From Lysobacter gummosus (GTDB lineage Bacteria; Pseudomonadota; Gammaproteobacteria; Xanthomonadales; Xanthomonadaceae): a stretch of 64,000 nt of DNA. The stretch's first letter is position 1. Each line of letters begins with the position of its first letter. The translations under genes were made by a program, and so were the position numbers. The notes beneath the pieces were generated by a model, which did not search any database, had not been told where the DNA came from, and was given only the letters and a program-made list of their open reading frames with translations. The stretch is taken from the NCBI RefSeq assembly GCF_001442805.1, contig NZ_CP011131.1, positions 1,054,001 through 1,118,000 on the forward strand, in the 5' to 3' direction. Shown here piece by piece: positions 1-8,917 of this stretch.

Positions 1-300
1 GGCGCGGCCGCGATGGCCGCTGGTGATATTGGCGTAGCGGATCAGCCCGCCCGCGGAGGCGTCCACGCTGACCCGCTGGACCGCGGCGGCCGCGATCAGC
101 CCGACCAGGACCGCGAGCAGGCCCAGGGCCAGTTCGATCTCGGTGCTGAAATTGTTGACCCCGGCGCGCAGGCCGTCCTGGCGGATCCAGATCGCGATCG
201 GCAGCGCCATCAGGTACAGCACCGCCACCAGCAGCACGGTGTGGCCGCCGGTGCGGAAGGCCCGGCGCGGCGGAGCGGCGGCGCGCAGCATCCGGTTCAT
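1..300 (-). CDS. membrane protein, partial (runs off left edge)
   Basis: The first 100 codons of a leftward gene whose end lies outside the window. The start ATG (300-298) overlaps the rdgB stop codon in an ATGA, so translation is probably coupled to rdgB. Reading the minus strand gives a short Arg-rich N-terminus, a hydrophobic segment at about residues 21-37 (VLLVAVLYLMALPIAIW), a polar loop, and a second at about residues 56-76 (LALGLLAVLVGLIAAAAVQ). It is therefore an inner-membrane protein with at least two helices. I do not recognise the family. The gene that often follows rdgB in related genomes is hemW, and this does not look like HemW. Confidence 0.6.
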   Translation of the reverse strand, partial: MNRMLRAAAPPRRAFRTGGHTVLLVAVLYLMALPIAIWIRQDGLRAGVNNFSTEIELALGLLAVLVGLIAAAAVQRVSVDASAGGLIRYANITSGHRGRA

Positions 301-890
301 CGCGCGACCTCGGCGAGCCTGCCGCGCAACGCCGCCAGCGCCAGCGCGCGATGGCTCACGCGGTTTTTCAGCGCGTCGTCGATTTCGCCGGCCGACACCT
401 GATGCTGGGTATCGAAGAACACCGGCTGATAGCCGAAGCCGCGATCGCCCTGGCGTTGATGCAGGATGCGCCCATGCCAGATGCCTTCGGCGATGATCGG
501 ACGCGGATCGCCGGCATGGCGCAGCAGCACGATCACCGCATAGAAATGGGCGCCGCGCTGATCGTCGGGGACGTCCTTGAGCGCGCTCAGCAGCTTGTCG
601 ATATTGCCCTGGGCGTCGCCGTGGCGGTGATAGCGCGCCGAATACAGACCCGGCGCGCCGCCCAGCGCATCCACGCAGATGCCCGAGTCGTCGGCGAGCG
701 CCGGCAGACCGGTGACCGCGCAGGCATGGCGCGCCTTCAGCAGCGCGTTCTCGACGAACGTGCTGCCGGTTTCCTCGATGTCTTCGACCCCCAGATCGGT
801 TTGCGCCACCAGTTCGATGCCGGTGTCGCTGAGCAGGTCGCGCAGTTCCACCAGCTTCCCGGCGTTACTGCTGGCCAGCACTAATCTCAT
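297..890 (-). CDS. rdgB: RdgB/HAM1 non-canonical purine NTP pyrophosphatase
   Basis: Hydrolyses dITP, XTP and ITP to monophosphates, keeping deaminated purines out of DNA and RNA. At 197 residues it is the usual family length. Signature segments in order: the N-terminal substrate loop SSNAGKLVEL (from residue 7), ETGSTFVENALLKARHA, the acidic ADDSGICVDAL, the GAPGLYSARY loop, GDRGFGYQPVF and KNRVSHRALA near the C-terminus. Both ends overlap neighbours by ATGA: the upstream VOC gene and the downstream membrane gene. The three form one coupled leftward operon. Confidence 0.96.
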   Translation of the reverse strand: MRLVLASSNAGKLVELRDLLSDTGIELVAQTDLGVEDIEETGSTFVENALLKARHACAVTGLPALADDSGICVDALGGAPGLYSARYHRHGDAQGNIDKLLSALKDVPDDQRGAHFYAVIVLLRHAGDPRPIIAEGIWHGRILHQRQGDRGFGYQPVFFDTQHQVSAGEIDDALKNRVSHRALALAALRGRLAEVAR

Positions 891-1279
891 GCCTTAAGTT
901 CCAGCAAATCCCAGCGATTACCGTACAGGTCTTCAAATACGGCGACCGTGCCGTAGGTCTCGACGCGTGGAGATTCCATGAAGCGCACGCCGCGTTTAAG
1001 CATGGCGGCGTGGTCGCGATGGAAGTCGTCGGTGTGCAGGAAAAACCCGACCCGGCCGCCGGTCTGGTCGCCGACGCGCGCCTGTTGTCTCTCGCCGGAG
1101 GCCCGCGCCAGCAGCAAGGCGGTTTGCGCGCCGTCGGCGGGCGCGACCCGGACCCAGCGCTTGCCGCCGCCCAGGTCGATGTCTTCCAGCAGCACGAAGC
1201 CGAGCGACTGGGTGTAATAGGCGATGGCCTGGTCGTAGTCGGCGACGACCAGGGTGATGCTGCCGATGCTGCGATTCAT
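887..1279 (-). CDS. VOC (glyoxalase/bleomycin resistance) superfamily protein
   Basis: A single-domain VOC protein of 130 residues, probably a metal-dependent dimer. The N-terminal half has the pattern ITLVVADYDQAIAYYTQSLGF; the C-terminal half has FFLHTDDFHRDHAAM and ends FEDLYGNRWDLLEL, typical of glyoxalase-like folds where a late acidic residue binds metal. Substrate cannot be read from the sequence. I start it at the ATG at 1279 because VOC homology begins at residue 6; the open frame upstream is Arg-rich and looks non-coding. Its stop overlaps the rdgB start (ATGA), so it is first in the coupled operon. Confidence 0.85.
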   Translation of the reverse strand: MNRSIGSITLVVADYDQAIAYYTQSLGFVLLEDIDLGGGKRWVRVAPADGAQTALLLARASGERQQARVGDQTGGRVGFFLHTDDFHRDHAAMLKRGVRFMESPRVETYGTVAVFEDLYGNRWDLLELKA

Positions 1280-1651
1280 GACGATTCTCGTGCGGGACCG
1301 CGCCCGTCGCGCGGTCGGCGGCGGTTGTGGTCGAAAACGCGAGGCCGTGCCGGCCCCGTCGAAGCGGCGCCGGATCGAGGAGGTGTCGAACGGCTTGCGA
1401 CAATGATCGCGCAAGCGGCGGGAAGTTCAGCGCGGGCAGCGGAATTTGCGACGGATTACGCGGATGTGAGCGCGCGTGATCGGGGCTTGTGCTGAAAACG
1501 GGATTCGGGATTCGGGATTCGGGATGCGGGATGCGGGATGGACGCTGTCGCGCCGGAGGCTTCGAAGCTTGCGTGGTGTGTCGTGGGAAATGCGCCGTGC
1601 GCCGCGAAGCGAATCGGGAAGCGTCCCGATCCGCTCGCGGATATCGTGCGC
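1280..1651. other. intergenic region with GGGATTC heptad repeats
   Basis: 372 bp between rph and the VOC gene with no convincing gene. At 1499-1541 there is a run of six GGGATTC/GGGATGC-type heptads, a repeat family that recurs at other gene boundaries in the window (near 7.25, 7.36, 14.2, 32.8 and 51.8 kb). Any promoter for the VOC-rdgB operon should lie in the 1280-1480 part; no clear -35/-10 pair stands out. Confidence 0.6.
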
Positions 1652-2416
1652 TTAAACCGCCAGCGCTTCGCGCTGCTTGAGCACGAGTTCGGCGATGCCG
1701 GCTTCGGCCAGCGCCAGCAGGCCGTCGAGTTCTTCGCGGCGGAAGGCATGGCCTTCGGCGGTGCCTTGCAGCTCGATGAAACCGCCGCCGTCGTTCATCA
1801 CCACGTTCATGTCGGTGTCGCAGTCGCTGTCTTCGGCGTAGTCCAGATCCAGCACCGGCACGCCGCGGTACACGCCGACCGACACCGCCGCGACTGCGCC
1901 GAAGATCGGATCGCGGGTGATCTCGCGCCGCGCCTGCAACCAGCGCACCGCATCGACCAGGGCTACGTAGGCGCCGGTGATCGCCGCGGTGCGGGTGCCG
2001 CCGTCGGCCTGCAAGACGTCGCAGTCCAGGGTGATGGTGCGTTCGCCCAGCGCCTTGCGGTCGATGCAGGCGCGCAGGGCGCGGCCGATCAGGCGCTGGA
2101 TTTCCAGGGTGCGGCCGCCCTGCTTGCCGCGCGAGGCCTCGCGGTCGCTGCGGGTGTGGGTGGCGCGCGGCAGCATGCCGTACTCGGCGGTGACCCAGCC
2201 TTCGCCCTTGCCGCGCAGGAAGCCGGGGACCTTGTTTTCGACGCTGGCGGTGCACAGCACCTGGGTCTGGCCGAAGCTGACCAGCACCGATCCCTCGGCG
2301 TGGCGGGTGTAGCCGCGCTGGATGGTGACCTCGCGCATCTGGTCCGCGACGCGCCCGCTGGGGCGTGCGAGCGGGCCGGCCGGAGCCTGGGCGGGTGCGG
2401 CTTTGGGACCGGTCAT
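1652..2416 (-). CDS. rph: ribonuclease PH
   Basis: Phosphorolytic 3'-5' exoribonuclease that trims tRNA 3' ends and degrades structured RNA. 254 residues, about 15 longer than usual because of an Ala/Pro-rich N-terminus before the conserved RPSGR. Family segments seen: [57 protein letters not shown] (split by substrate-binding arginines), [27 protein letters not shown], and [18 protein letters not shown] with the acidic metal-binding residues. It diverges from yicC across 68 bp, which must hold both promoters. Confidence 0.96.
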   Translation of the reverse strand: MTGPKAAPAQAPAGPLARPSGRVADQMREVTIQRGYTRHAEGSVLVSFGQTQVLCTASVENKVPGFLRGKGEGWVTAEYGMLPRATHTRSDREASRGKQGGRTLEIQRLIGRALRACIDRKALGERTITLDCDVLQADGGTRTAAITGAYVALVDAVRWLQARREITRDPIFGAVAAVSVGVYRGVPVLDLDYAEDSDCDTDMNVVMNDGGGFIELQGTAEGHAFRREELDGLLALAEAGIAELVLKQREALAV

Positions 2417-2484
2417 AAGCGCGGATTTACCGTTTGAGGGCCGGCGAGTTTACCATTCGCTCCCTGTAGGCTCGGAATTCGCGA

Positions 2485-3345
2485 ATGATTCGCAGCATGA
2501 CCGCCTTCGCCAGCGGCGAACGCGCGACACCCTGGGGCACGCTCGGCTGCGAGTTGCGCTCGGTCAATCACCGCTTTCTCGAGCTCGGCGTGCGCCTGGC
2601 CGATGAGTTGCGCGTGCTGGAACCGGCGTTGCGCGAACGCATCGGCGCGCGCATCGGCCGCGGCAAGCTCGATCTGACCCTGCGCCTGCGTCCGCCGGAA
2701 GGCGGCGACGCGCTGCAGCTCAATCCGACCCGGCTGCGCGAACTCAGCGATCTGGCGATCGATCTGTCGGCGCGCTTTCCGGCGCTGCGCACCGAGTTCA
2801 CCGACCTGCTGCAATTTCCCGGCGTGCTGCAGGCGCCCAGCACCGATCCGGCCGAATTGCAGGCGCAGGCGCTGGCGCTGCTGGACAGCGTGCTCGACGA
2901 ATTCGTCGCCTCGCGCGAACGCGAAGGCGGCAAGCTGGCGGCGGTGATCGGCGAGCGCGTGGACGCGATCGCCAAGATCGCTTCGGATGTGCGCACGATG
3001 ATGCCGGCGATCCGGGTCGGGCAGCGCGCCAAGCTGGAAGCGCGGCTGGCCGATCTGGCCCAGCCGGCCGACAACGGCCGCCTCGAGCAGGAACTGGTGA
3101 TGTGGCTGCAGAAGCTCGATGTGGACGAAGAACTCGACCGCCTCGACTCGCACGTCACCGAAGCCAGGCGCGTGCTCAAGCTGCGCGAAGCGGTCGGCCG
3201 GCGCCTGGATTTCCTGCTGCAGGAATTCAATCGCGAAGCCAACACCCTGGGCTCCAAGTCGGTGGACGCGCGCAGTTCGGCCGCCGCGGTCGAGCTCAAG
3301 GTGCTGATCGATCAGGTTCGCGAGCAGATCCAGAACATCGAGTAA
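2485..3345 (+). CDS. yicC: YicC family endoribonuclease
   Basis: YicC/YloC family protein of 286 residues, the usual length. Members studied in E. coli are endoribonucleases that take part in small-RNA turnover. It begins MIRSMTAFASGE, matching the near-invariant MIRSMTGFA start, and ends with the conserved block KLDVDEELDRLDSHVTEA, then GRRLDFLLQEFNREANTLGSKS. It lies upstream of gmk in the same direction; yicC-gmk-rpoZ-spoT is a common gammaproteobacterial order. A hairpin repeat separates it from gmk. Confidence 0.93.
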   Translation: MIRSMTAFASGERATPWGTLGCELRSVNHRFLELGVRLADELRVLEPALRERIGARIGRGKLDLTLRLRPPEGGDALQLNPTRLRELSDLAIDLSARFPALRTEFTDLLQFPGVLQAPSTDPAELQAQALALLDSVLDEFVASREREGGKLAAVIGERVDAIAKIASDVRTMMPAIRVGQRAKLEARLADLAQPADNGRLEQELVMWLQKLDVDEELDRLDSHVTEARRVLKLREAVGRRLDFLLQEFNREANTLGSKSVDARSSAAAVELKVLIDQVREQIQNIE

Positions 3346-3354
3346 CGAGTCAAG

Positions 3355-3392
3355 AGGAGTGAGGAACGAGTGCGTTTACTCGTTACTCACTT
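3355..3392. repeat. hairpin repeat, second copy of the metE riboswitch insertion
   Basis: An imperfect inverted repeat between yicC and gmk: left arm 3355-3371 containing GAGTGAGGAACGAGT, right arm 3378-3392 reading ACTCGTTACTCACTT, six-base loop. A further fragment ACTCGTTTCTC lies at 3400-3410. It is closely related to the perfect 28-bp inverted repeat at 60588-60659. It could act as an mRNA stabiliser or weak terminator between yicC and gmk; no T-tract of note. Confidence 0.75.
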
Positions 3393-3444
3393 CTGCGCAC
3401 TCGTTTCTCTTGTTTAGTCCATTCATAGCGACGTATCCAACTAC

Positions 3445-4059
3445 ATGCGCGGAACCCTTTACATCGTCGCCGCTCCCTCGGGAGCCGGAAAATCCAGCAT
3501 CGTCAACGCGGTGCTCGCGCGCGATCCAGATATCCGCTTGTCGATCTCGTTCACCTCGCGCCAGCCACGTCCGGGCGAGCGGCATGCCGAGCACTACCAC
3601 TTCGTCAGCGCGCAGGAATTCGAGGCGATGGTCGAAGCCGGCGATTTCTTCGAGCACGCGCGCGTGCACGGCGACTGGAAGGGCTCGGCGCGGCAGTCGG
3701 TGGAGCCGTTCCTGTCGGCCGGCAAGGACGTGCTGCTGGAAATCGACTGGCAGGGCGCGCGCCAGGTGCGGGCCAAGGTGCCCGACGCGGTCAGCGTGTT
3801 CATCCTGCCGCCGTCGCGGCAGGCGCTGGAGTCGCGCATGCGTTCGCGCGGGCAGGACAGCGAGGAAGTGATCCGCCAGCGTCTGGCCGCCGCGCGCGAG
3901 GAGATGTCGCATTACAGCGAGTTCGACTACGTGATCGTCAACGAGATCTTCGACACCGCGGTGGACGAGATGTGCGCGATCTTCCAGGCCAGCCGCCTGC
4001 GCCTGGAGCCGCAAGTGGCGCGGCATTCGCGGCTGATCACGGCGCTGCTGGCCGATTGA
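3445..4059 (+). CDS. gmk: guanylate kinase
   Basis: Converts GMP and ATP to GDP and ADP. 204 residues. The P-loop APSGAGKSS is at residues 10-18, followed by the GMP-binding segments SFTSRQPRPGE and YHFVSAQEFEAM, then the LEIDWQGARQVR region and the lid helix. The context (upstream of rpoZ and spoT) is standard and ties GTP supply to (p)ppGpp metabolism. Confidence 0.97.
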   Translation: MRGTLYIVAAPSGAGKSSIVNAVLARDPDIRLSISFTSRQPRPGERHAEHYHFVSAQEFEAMVEAGDFFEHARVHGDWKGSARQSVEPFLSAGKDVLLEIDWQGARQVRAKVPDAVSVFILPPSRQALESRMRSRGQDSEEVIRQRLAAAREEMSHYSEFDYVIVNEIFDTAVDEMCAIFQASRLRLEPQVARHSRLITALLAD

Positions 4060-4272
4060 GGGGCGGGGCCGGATCGCCGCGCGGGCGGCCCTGGCGGCCA
4101 CCGGAGTCGCCAATTCGGTGCGCGGGCCCCGGGCGACCCAGCCTTCGGATCGTTAAGTGGCTGATTCATAAAGTCTAAAGACCGTAAATCTTGCCATGGA
4201 TTCGCATAGTGGCTAAACTTCCCGGTCCCCATCCGCGTCACTAAAGACGGCCGCACCGGCCGCAGGAGCCCC

Positions 4273-4572
4273 ATGGCCCGCATCACCGTCGAAGATTGCC
4301 TGGAAGTGGTCGATAACCGCTTCGAACTCGTCATGCTGGCCGCCAAGCGCGCCCGCCAGCTGGCCAACGGCGTCGAGCCGCAGCTGGACAACAGCGAAGC
4401 CAACGACAAGCCGACCGTGCTGGCGCTGCGCGAAATCGCCGCGCGTCAGGTCAACCCCGAATACATCGACGCGGTCGAGAAGGCCGAGCGCGAGCGCAAG
4501 GAACGCGAAGCCCTGGAATGGGCCGCGGCCGAAGTGGTCGCCGACGACGACCTGTCCAAGGGCGACGACTGA
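4273..4572 (+). CDS. rpoZ: RNA polymerase omega subunit
   Basis: Omega subunit, 99 residues, which helps assemble beta' and forms part of a ppGpp-binding site on RNA polymerase. It begins [20 protein letters not shown] and continues with the conserved LAAKRARQL and [11 protein letters not shown] helices; the C-terminus is acidic ([12 protein letters not shown]). The ATG follows a GGAG-like site at 4264. A strong hairpin terminator follows, so spoT probably has its own promoter. Confidence 0.97.
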   Translation: MARITVEDCLEVVDNRFELVMLAAKRARQLANGVEPQLDNSEANDKPTVLALREIAARQVNPEYIDAVEKAERERKEREALEWAAAEVVADDDLSKGDD

Positions 4573-5039
4573 ACCACCCGTCCCGCGCTCCGCGCGGGCC
4601 GCGGTACCGAAACGGCTCCGCCTCGGCGGGGCCGTTTTCGTTTGCGCGCCCGTCAAGGCGCGCAGCCGCGAGGGCTGTTGTGGGAGGGGCTTCAGCCCCG
4701 ATGCCTTTGGCTCAAGTCGCCCGAAACCTCACCTAGGTCGGAGCGAAAAGCATCGGGGCTAAAGCTCCCTCCCACAAAAGGCCTCCCTCCCACAAAAGAA
4801 GCCCAGGCACGCTTCCCAGCGACTTCCAGCGCCCGCCTGCTGTATACCTGAAGCGCAATCCGCGATTCCGCCGCACCCGCATCCCGTCCGCGCATCCCGG
4901 CGCAGCCCTTGCCCGCCTGAACCGGACAGCCCCCAACTGCGCAAGCCGTGACGGCGTACTTGCGCCGACCTGAGCCGCCGCCACATTCAAAGTACGTAAT
5001 GCGTTGCCACATGCGCTGCCGCACGCGTAAATTTCCGTT
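4573..5039. repeat. rpoZ-spoT intergenic region with REP-like palindrome (4678-4798)
   Basis: 467 bp without a gene. After the rpoZ terminator, 4678-4780 is a long palindrome whose arms read GGGAGGGGCTTCAGCCCCGATGC and its complement (arms split here by small changes), followed by an extra half-copy to 4798. The same family recurs at 11.6, 40.4, 51.7 and 60.9 kb. The last 240 bp before spoT presumably carries its promoter, but I see no clear consensus boxes. Confidence 0.75.
4610..4638 (+). terminator. Rho-independent terminator after rpoZ
   Basis: GC-rich stem AAACGGCTCCGCC / GGCGGGGCCGTTT with a short loop, ending in TTTTCGTTTG, 38 bp past the rpoZ stop. Confidence 0.85.
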
Positions 5040-7220
5040 ATGACACCTGCCGAGCCCGCGTTGAACACCTATCCCGCCGCTGCCGAGGAAACGGAGCTGC
5101 CGGACTACGTGCGCGAGCTCGAGCTGGCGGCGCACTACCTGCCCGAAACCCAGCGCCTGCTGCTGCGCCGCGCCTGGGCCGTGGGCGCGGCCGCGCACGC
5201 CGGGCAGACGCGCAAGTCCGGCGAGCCCTACATCACCCATCCGGTCGCGGTGGCCAAGGTGCTGGCCGACCAGGGCCTGGACGTGGAAACCCTGGTCGCG
5301 GCGATCCTGCACGACACCATCGAAGACACCCCGGTCACGCGCGAATGCCTGGCCACCGAGTTCGGCCCGACCGTGGCCGAACTGGTCGATGGCGTCACCA
5401 AGCTCGACAAGCTGCAGTTCCGCGACCGCCAGGAAGCCGCCGCGGAGAGCTTCCGCAAGATGCTGCTGGCGATGGCGCGCGACCTGCGCGTGATCCTGAT
5501 CAAACTCGCCGACCGCCTGCACAACATGCGCACCCTCGGCGCGCAGAGCGCGGAAGCGCGCGAGCGCATCGCCCGCGAGACGCTGGAGATCTATGCGCCC
5601 ATCGCCCAGCGCCTGGGCATGAACCTGATCAAGGCCGAGCTGCAGGACCTGGGCTTTCGCGCCCTGCATCCGTGGCGGCACGCGGTCATCGAAAAACGCA
5701 TCCGCACCCAGCCGGTGGTGCGGCGCGAGTCGCTGGTGCAGATCGAAGCGCATCTGGCCCAGCGGCTGGCGAAGGAGAAGCTTCAACATCGCTTGATCAG
5801 CCGGGTGAAATCGCCGTGGAGCATCTATACCAAGATGCACCACGAGCATAAGAGCTTCACCCAGGTGATGGACGTGTTCGGCTTCCGCGTCGTGGTCAAG
5901 AGCGTGCCGGACTGCTATCACGCACTCGGCGTCGTGCATTCGGCCTACAAGCCGCTGGATTCGCGTTTCCGCGACTTCATCGCCATTCCCAAGGCCAACG
6001 GCTATCAGTCGCTGCACACGGTGCTGTTCGGCCCTTACGGCTCGCCGGTGGAAGTGCAGATCCGCACCGAGGACATGGACCTGATCGCCGAACGCGGCAT
6101 CGCCGCGCACTGGTCGTACAAGCATGGCGGCGAAGGCCCGAACAGCGCGCAGTCGCGCGCGCACAGCTGGATCGCCAGCCTGGTCGAGTCGCAGCGCGCG
6201 ACTGGTTCCTCGCTGGAATTCCTCGAAAACGTCAAGGTCGACCTGTTCCCGGACGAGGTCTACCTGTTCACGCCCAAGGGCGACATCATGTCGCTGCCGC
6301 GCAATTCCACCGCGCTGGATTTCGCCTACGCCGTGCACACCGACGTCGGCAACCGCGCGGTCGCCGCGCGCGTGGACGGCAAGCTGGTTCCGCTGCGCAC
6401 CAAGCTGGCCAGCGGCCAGCGCGTGGAGATCATCACCGCCAAGTCGTCCACGCCCAAGCCGCAGTGGCTGGAGTTCGTGGTATCGGGCAAGGCGCGCACT
6501 TCGATCCGCCAGCAGCTCAAGCAGCTCGAACACGAAGACGCGGTGCAGCTGGGCCATCGCATGCTCGACCGCTCGCTGGAAGTACTGGAAACCTCGCTGG
6601 ACCGCATCTCGGCGCTGCGCCTTGAGGTGTATCTGAGCGAAAACCGCTACCCGCGCCTGGAAGCGTTGCTGGCCGACATCGCGCTGGGCAACCGCATGCC
6701 CAACCAGGTCGCGCTGGCGCTGGCGCGCGAAGCGCCGGGCAAGACCCGCGGCCGCGCCATCGACCGTCCGCGCCTGCCCGAAGACAAGATCCTGATCACC
6801 GGTGCCGAGCGCGGCGTGATCAGCTTCGCCAACTGTTGCCTGCCGTTGCCGGGCGACGAAATCATGGGCTACCACACCGCCGGCAAGGGCATCGTGGTGC
6901 ACCGCATGGATTGCCCGAACCTCGCCGATTACCGCAAATCGCCCGACCGCTGGGTCGCGATCGGCTGGGACCGTCAGGTCTCCGGCGATTTCGCCGCCGC
7001 GCTGCGCATCGAAGTCGACAACCGCCCCGGCTCGCTGGCCCAGGTCGCCGCCGCGATCGCCGAAGCCGAATCCAACATCGACCGCGTGGAATACCTGGAA
7101 CGCGACGCCAATATCGCGATCATGCGTTTCGCCATCGAAGTGCACGATCGCAAGCACTTGGCCGATGTGATGCGGCGGGTGCGCAGGCTGGCGGTGGTGC
7201 TGGGTGTGCAGCGGATGTAG
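5040..7220 (+). CDS. spoT: bifunctional (p)ppGpp synthetase/hydrolase SpoT
   Basis: Long RSH enzyme, 726 residues, that makes and degrades the stringent-response alarmone. The hydrolase domain is intact: H53, H67 and the HDTIED motif at residues 91-96. The synthetase domain has RVKSPWSIYTKM, FGFRVVV and RFRDFIAIPKANGYQSLHT. A TGS domain follows (VYLFTPKGDIMSLPRNST), then the Cys-containing CCLPLPGDEIMGYHT...HRMDCPN region and a C-terminal ACT domain. The intact HD motif distinguishes it from RelA. Neighbours gmk, rpoZ and ridA fit the conserved order. Confidence 0.97.
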   Translation: MTPAEPALNTYPAAAEETELPDYVRELELAAHYLPETQRLLLRRAWAVGAAAHAGQTRKSGEPYITHPVAVAKVLADQGLDVETLVAAILHDTIEDTPVTRECLATEFGPTVAELVDGVTKLDKLQFRDRQEAAAESFRKMLLAMARDLRVILIKLADRLHNMRTLGAQSAEARERIARETLEIYAPIAQRLGMNLIKAELQDLGFRALHPWRHAVIEKRIRTQPVVRRESLVQIEAHLAQRLAKEKLQHRLISRVKSPWSIYTKMHHEHKSFTQVMDVFGFRVVVKSVPDCYHALGVVHSAYKPLDSRFRDFIAIPKANGYQSLHTVLFGPYGSPVEVQIRTEDMDLIAERGIAAHWSYKHGGEGPNSAQSRAHSWIASLVESQRATGSSLEFLENVKVDLFPDEVYLFTPKGDIMSLPRNSTALDFAYAVHTDVGNRAVAARVDGKLVPLRTKLASGQRVEIITAKSSTPKPQWLEFVVSGKARTSIRQQLKQLEHEDAVQLGHRMLDRSLEVLETSLDRISALRLEVYLSENRYPRLEALLADIALGNRMPNQVALALAREAPGKTRGRAIDRPRLPEDKILITGAERGVISFANCCLPLPGDEIMGYHTAGKGIVVHRMDCPNLADYRKSPDRWVAIGWDRQVSGDFAAALRIEVDNRPGSLAQVAAAIAEAESNIDRVEYLERDANIAIMRFAIEVHDRKHLADVMRRVRRLAVVLGVQRM

Positions 7221-7243
7221 TTCGGCGGCCTGTGGCCGCCGAC

Positions 7244-7376
7244 GGGATTTGGAATTCGGGATTCGGGATTGGTGAAGCGGGCTTGTCGTGGTTGCGTTGT
7301 GACTGGCGCGATGCGTCAATCGCTTTTGCTCTGGCTGCTGCTAATCTCCAATCCCGAATCCCGAATCCCCAATCCC
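7244..7376. repeat. short element with 27-bp terminal inverted repeats
   Basis: Left end 7244-7270 and right end 7350-7376 are inverted copies of each other, differing at about two of 27 positions, each built from GGGATTC heptads. The whole unit is about 133 bp and fills most of the gap between spoT and ridA. It codes for nothing recognisable. Size and structure fit a REP-like or miniature inverted-repeat element. Confidence 0.7.
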
Positions 7377-7385
7377 GGCCCCCAA

Positions 7386-7769
7386 ATGTCCCGCGAAATC
7401 ATCCAAACCGACCAAGCCCCGGCCGCGATCGGCCCGTACTCGCAGGCTGTGCGCGTCGGCGACACCGTGTATCTGTCCGGCCAGATCGCGCTCGACCCGT
7501 CCAGCGGGCTGGTCGTGGAAGGCGACATCGAAGCGCAGGCGCATCGCGCCTTCCGCAACCTGCAGGCGGTGTGCGAAGCCGCCGGCGGTTCGCTGGCCGA
7601 CATCGCGCGCCTGGGCCTGTACCTCACCGACCTGGGCGCGTTCGGCAAGGTCAACTCGGTGATGGGCGAGTACTTCAATCTGCCGTACCCGGCGCGTTCG
7701 ACCGTGGAAGTGTCGGCGTTGCCGCGCGGCGTCGCGTTCGAAGTCGATGCGGTGATGGTGCTGCGCTGA
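7386..7769 (+). CDS. ridA: RidA family enamine/imine deaminase
   Basis: Rid-family protein of 127 residues that hydrolyses reactive 2-aminoacrylate produced by PLP enzymes. The family pattern is clear: AIGPYSQAVRVGDTVYLSGQI, NLQAVCEAAGGSLADIARLGLYLTDL, FNLPYPARSTVEVSALPRG with the substrate-binding Arg, and EVDAVMVL at the end. I start at 7386 because RidA homology begins at MSREIIQT; the frame continues upstream, but that part is encoded by the GGGATTC repeat. Confidence 0.95.
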   Translation: MSREIIQTDQAPAAIGPYSQAVRVGDTVYLSGQIALDPSSGLVVEGDIEAQAHRAFRNLQAVCEAAGGSLADIARLGLYLTDLGAFGKVNSVMGEYFNLPYPARSTVEVSALPRGVAFEVDAVMVLR

Positions 7770-7849
7770 GTCAGCGCTCGCTCACAGCGTAAGCGTCCTT
7801 GTGGGAGGGGCTGAACTCCTCCCGTTAGACACCGGTTCGCTACGCGAAC

Positions 7850-8917
7850 CTACTTCCGCTCGCGCGCCATCTCCACCCACAAACGCTCGCGCAGCGCGCG
7901 CGGCGTTTCCCCGGTCAGGCGCTTGAACGCGCGGCGGAAATCGCGCGGGTCCTTGTAGCCGATCGCCGCGCCGACGCTGGCGATGGTCGGGCCGCGTTCG
8001 CGCAGCAGCGCGTAGGCGCGGTCGATGCGCAGGCGGTCGTGGATCTCGTGAAAGCTGCTGCCTTCGCCGGTCAGTTGCCGGCGCAAGGTGCGTTCGCTGA
8101 CATGCAATTGCGCGGCGATGCCGGCCAGCTTGGGGTCCTGCGGCAACTGCGCGCGCAGCAGACGCTCCACCGCCGCCGACACTTCGCCGGGCACCGGGCC
8201 GCGCGGCATTTGCGCTTCGCACAGCGCCAGCACCTGCTTCGAGGCGATCGGGTTGTGGGTCGGCAACGGCACCATCAGCCAGCCCTCGTCCAGCACCAGC
8301 CGGTCCTGCGGCTGATCGAAGGCGATCGGGCAGTCGAACACGTCCTGATAACTGGCGCGGTACTCCGGCGCCGGATAACTGAATTCCAGGCGCAGCGGCC
8401 GCAGTTTGTCGCCGACCAGCCCGCGCCCCAGCGCCAGGCAACTGCTGAAGAATTCTTCCGCGACGAAACGGTGGATCGACGGGAACGCCAGGGTCATCTG
8501 CCCGGCCAGGGCCAGCGTGCCGGCCTCCGACGCGCTTTCGACGAAGCGCATCAGGCTGCCGACCACCGGAGTGAAGCGCAGGCCGATCTGCAAGGCTTCG
8601 CCGAAGGTCGCCGCCGTGGTCATCGCCAGGCCGAGCAGGCCGAAATTGCCCACGTGCTGGCCGCGGCCGATGTCCAGGCCGATGCTCGGCGGCAGCACCT
8701 TGAGCGCGCGCTCGATCGCCACCGCGGTCGGGCGGTCGGGCAGACGCACGCCGGGGTCGCTGACCTGGGCGCGGCTCAGGCCGGTGCCGACGAACCAGTC
8801 GTCGCTGGGCGCGCCGATCCGGTCCGCGGTCTCCAACAAGCCCCACAGCAGGTTCGGCGACATCAGCGAGATGTCGCCCTTGACGCTGGTGTTGTCCGGA
8901 TCGGATGGCTGAGGCAT
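7850..8917 (-). CDS. AraC-family transcriptional regulator
   Basis: 355 residues. The N-terminal about 230 residues match the ligand-binding domain of the ArgR/OruR-like AraC subgroup (LGLDIGRGQHVGNFG-type segment, then FVAEEFFSSCLALGR). The C-terminal about 100 residues are a two-helix-turn-helix AraC DNA-binding domain: LAGIAAQLHVSERTLRRQL, then VGAAIGYKDPRDFRRAFKRLTGETPRALR. It diverges from the beta-helix gene across 173 bp, so the likely target is that promoter and the three-gene block behind it. The inducer cannot be read from the sequence. Confidence 0.92.
   Translation of the reverse strand: MPQPSDPDNTSVKGDISLMSPNLLWGLLETADRIGAPSDDWFVGTGLSRAQVSDPGVRLPDRPTAVAIERALKVLPPSIGLDIGRGQHVGNFGLLGLAMTTAATFGEALQIGLRFTPVVGSLMRFVESASEAGTLALAGQMTLAFPSIHRFVAEEFFSSCLALGRGLVGDKLRPLRLEFSYPAPEYRASYQDVFDCPIAFDQPQDRLVLDEGWLMVPLPTHNPIASKQVLALCEAQMPRGPVPGEVSAAVERLLRAQLPQDPKLAGIAAQLHVSERTLRRQLTGEGSSFHEIHDRLRIDRAYALLRERGPTIASVGAAIGYKDPRDFRRAFKRLTGETPRALRERLWVEMARERK

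Noticed and set aside
1499..1541. heptad GGGATTC array considered as CRISPR or as a satellite minisatellite
   Set aside because: Units are only 7 bp with no spacers and there are no cas genes. It fits a simple repeat of a family present at several gene boundaries.
4692..7319. 875-codon open frame antisense to spoT
   Set aside because: Shadow of spoT; composition is typical of antisense frames and no domain is visible.
7269..7385. N-terminal extension of ridA
   Set aside because: The extra 39 codons are partly encoded by the GGGATTC repeat, and Rid proteins start at the equivalent of residue 40.
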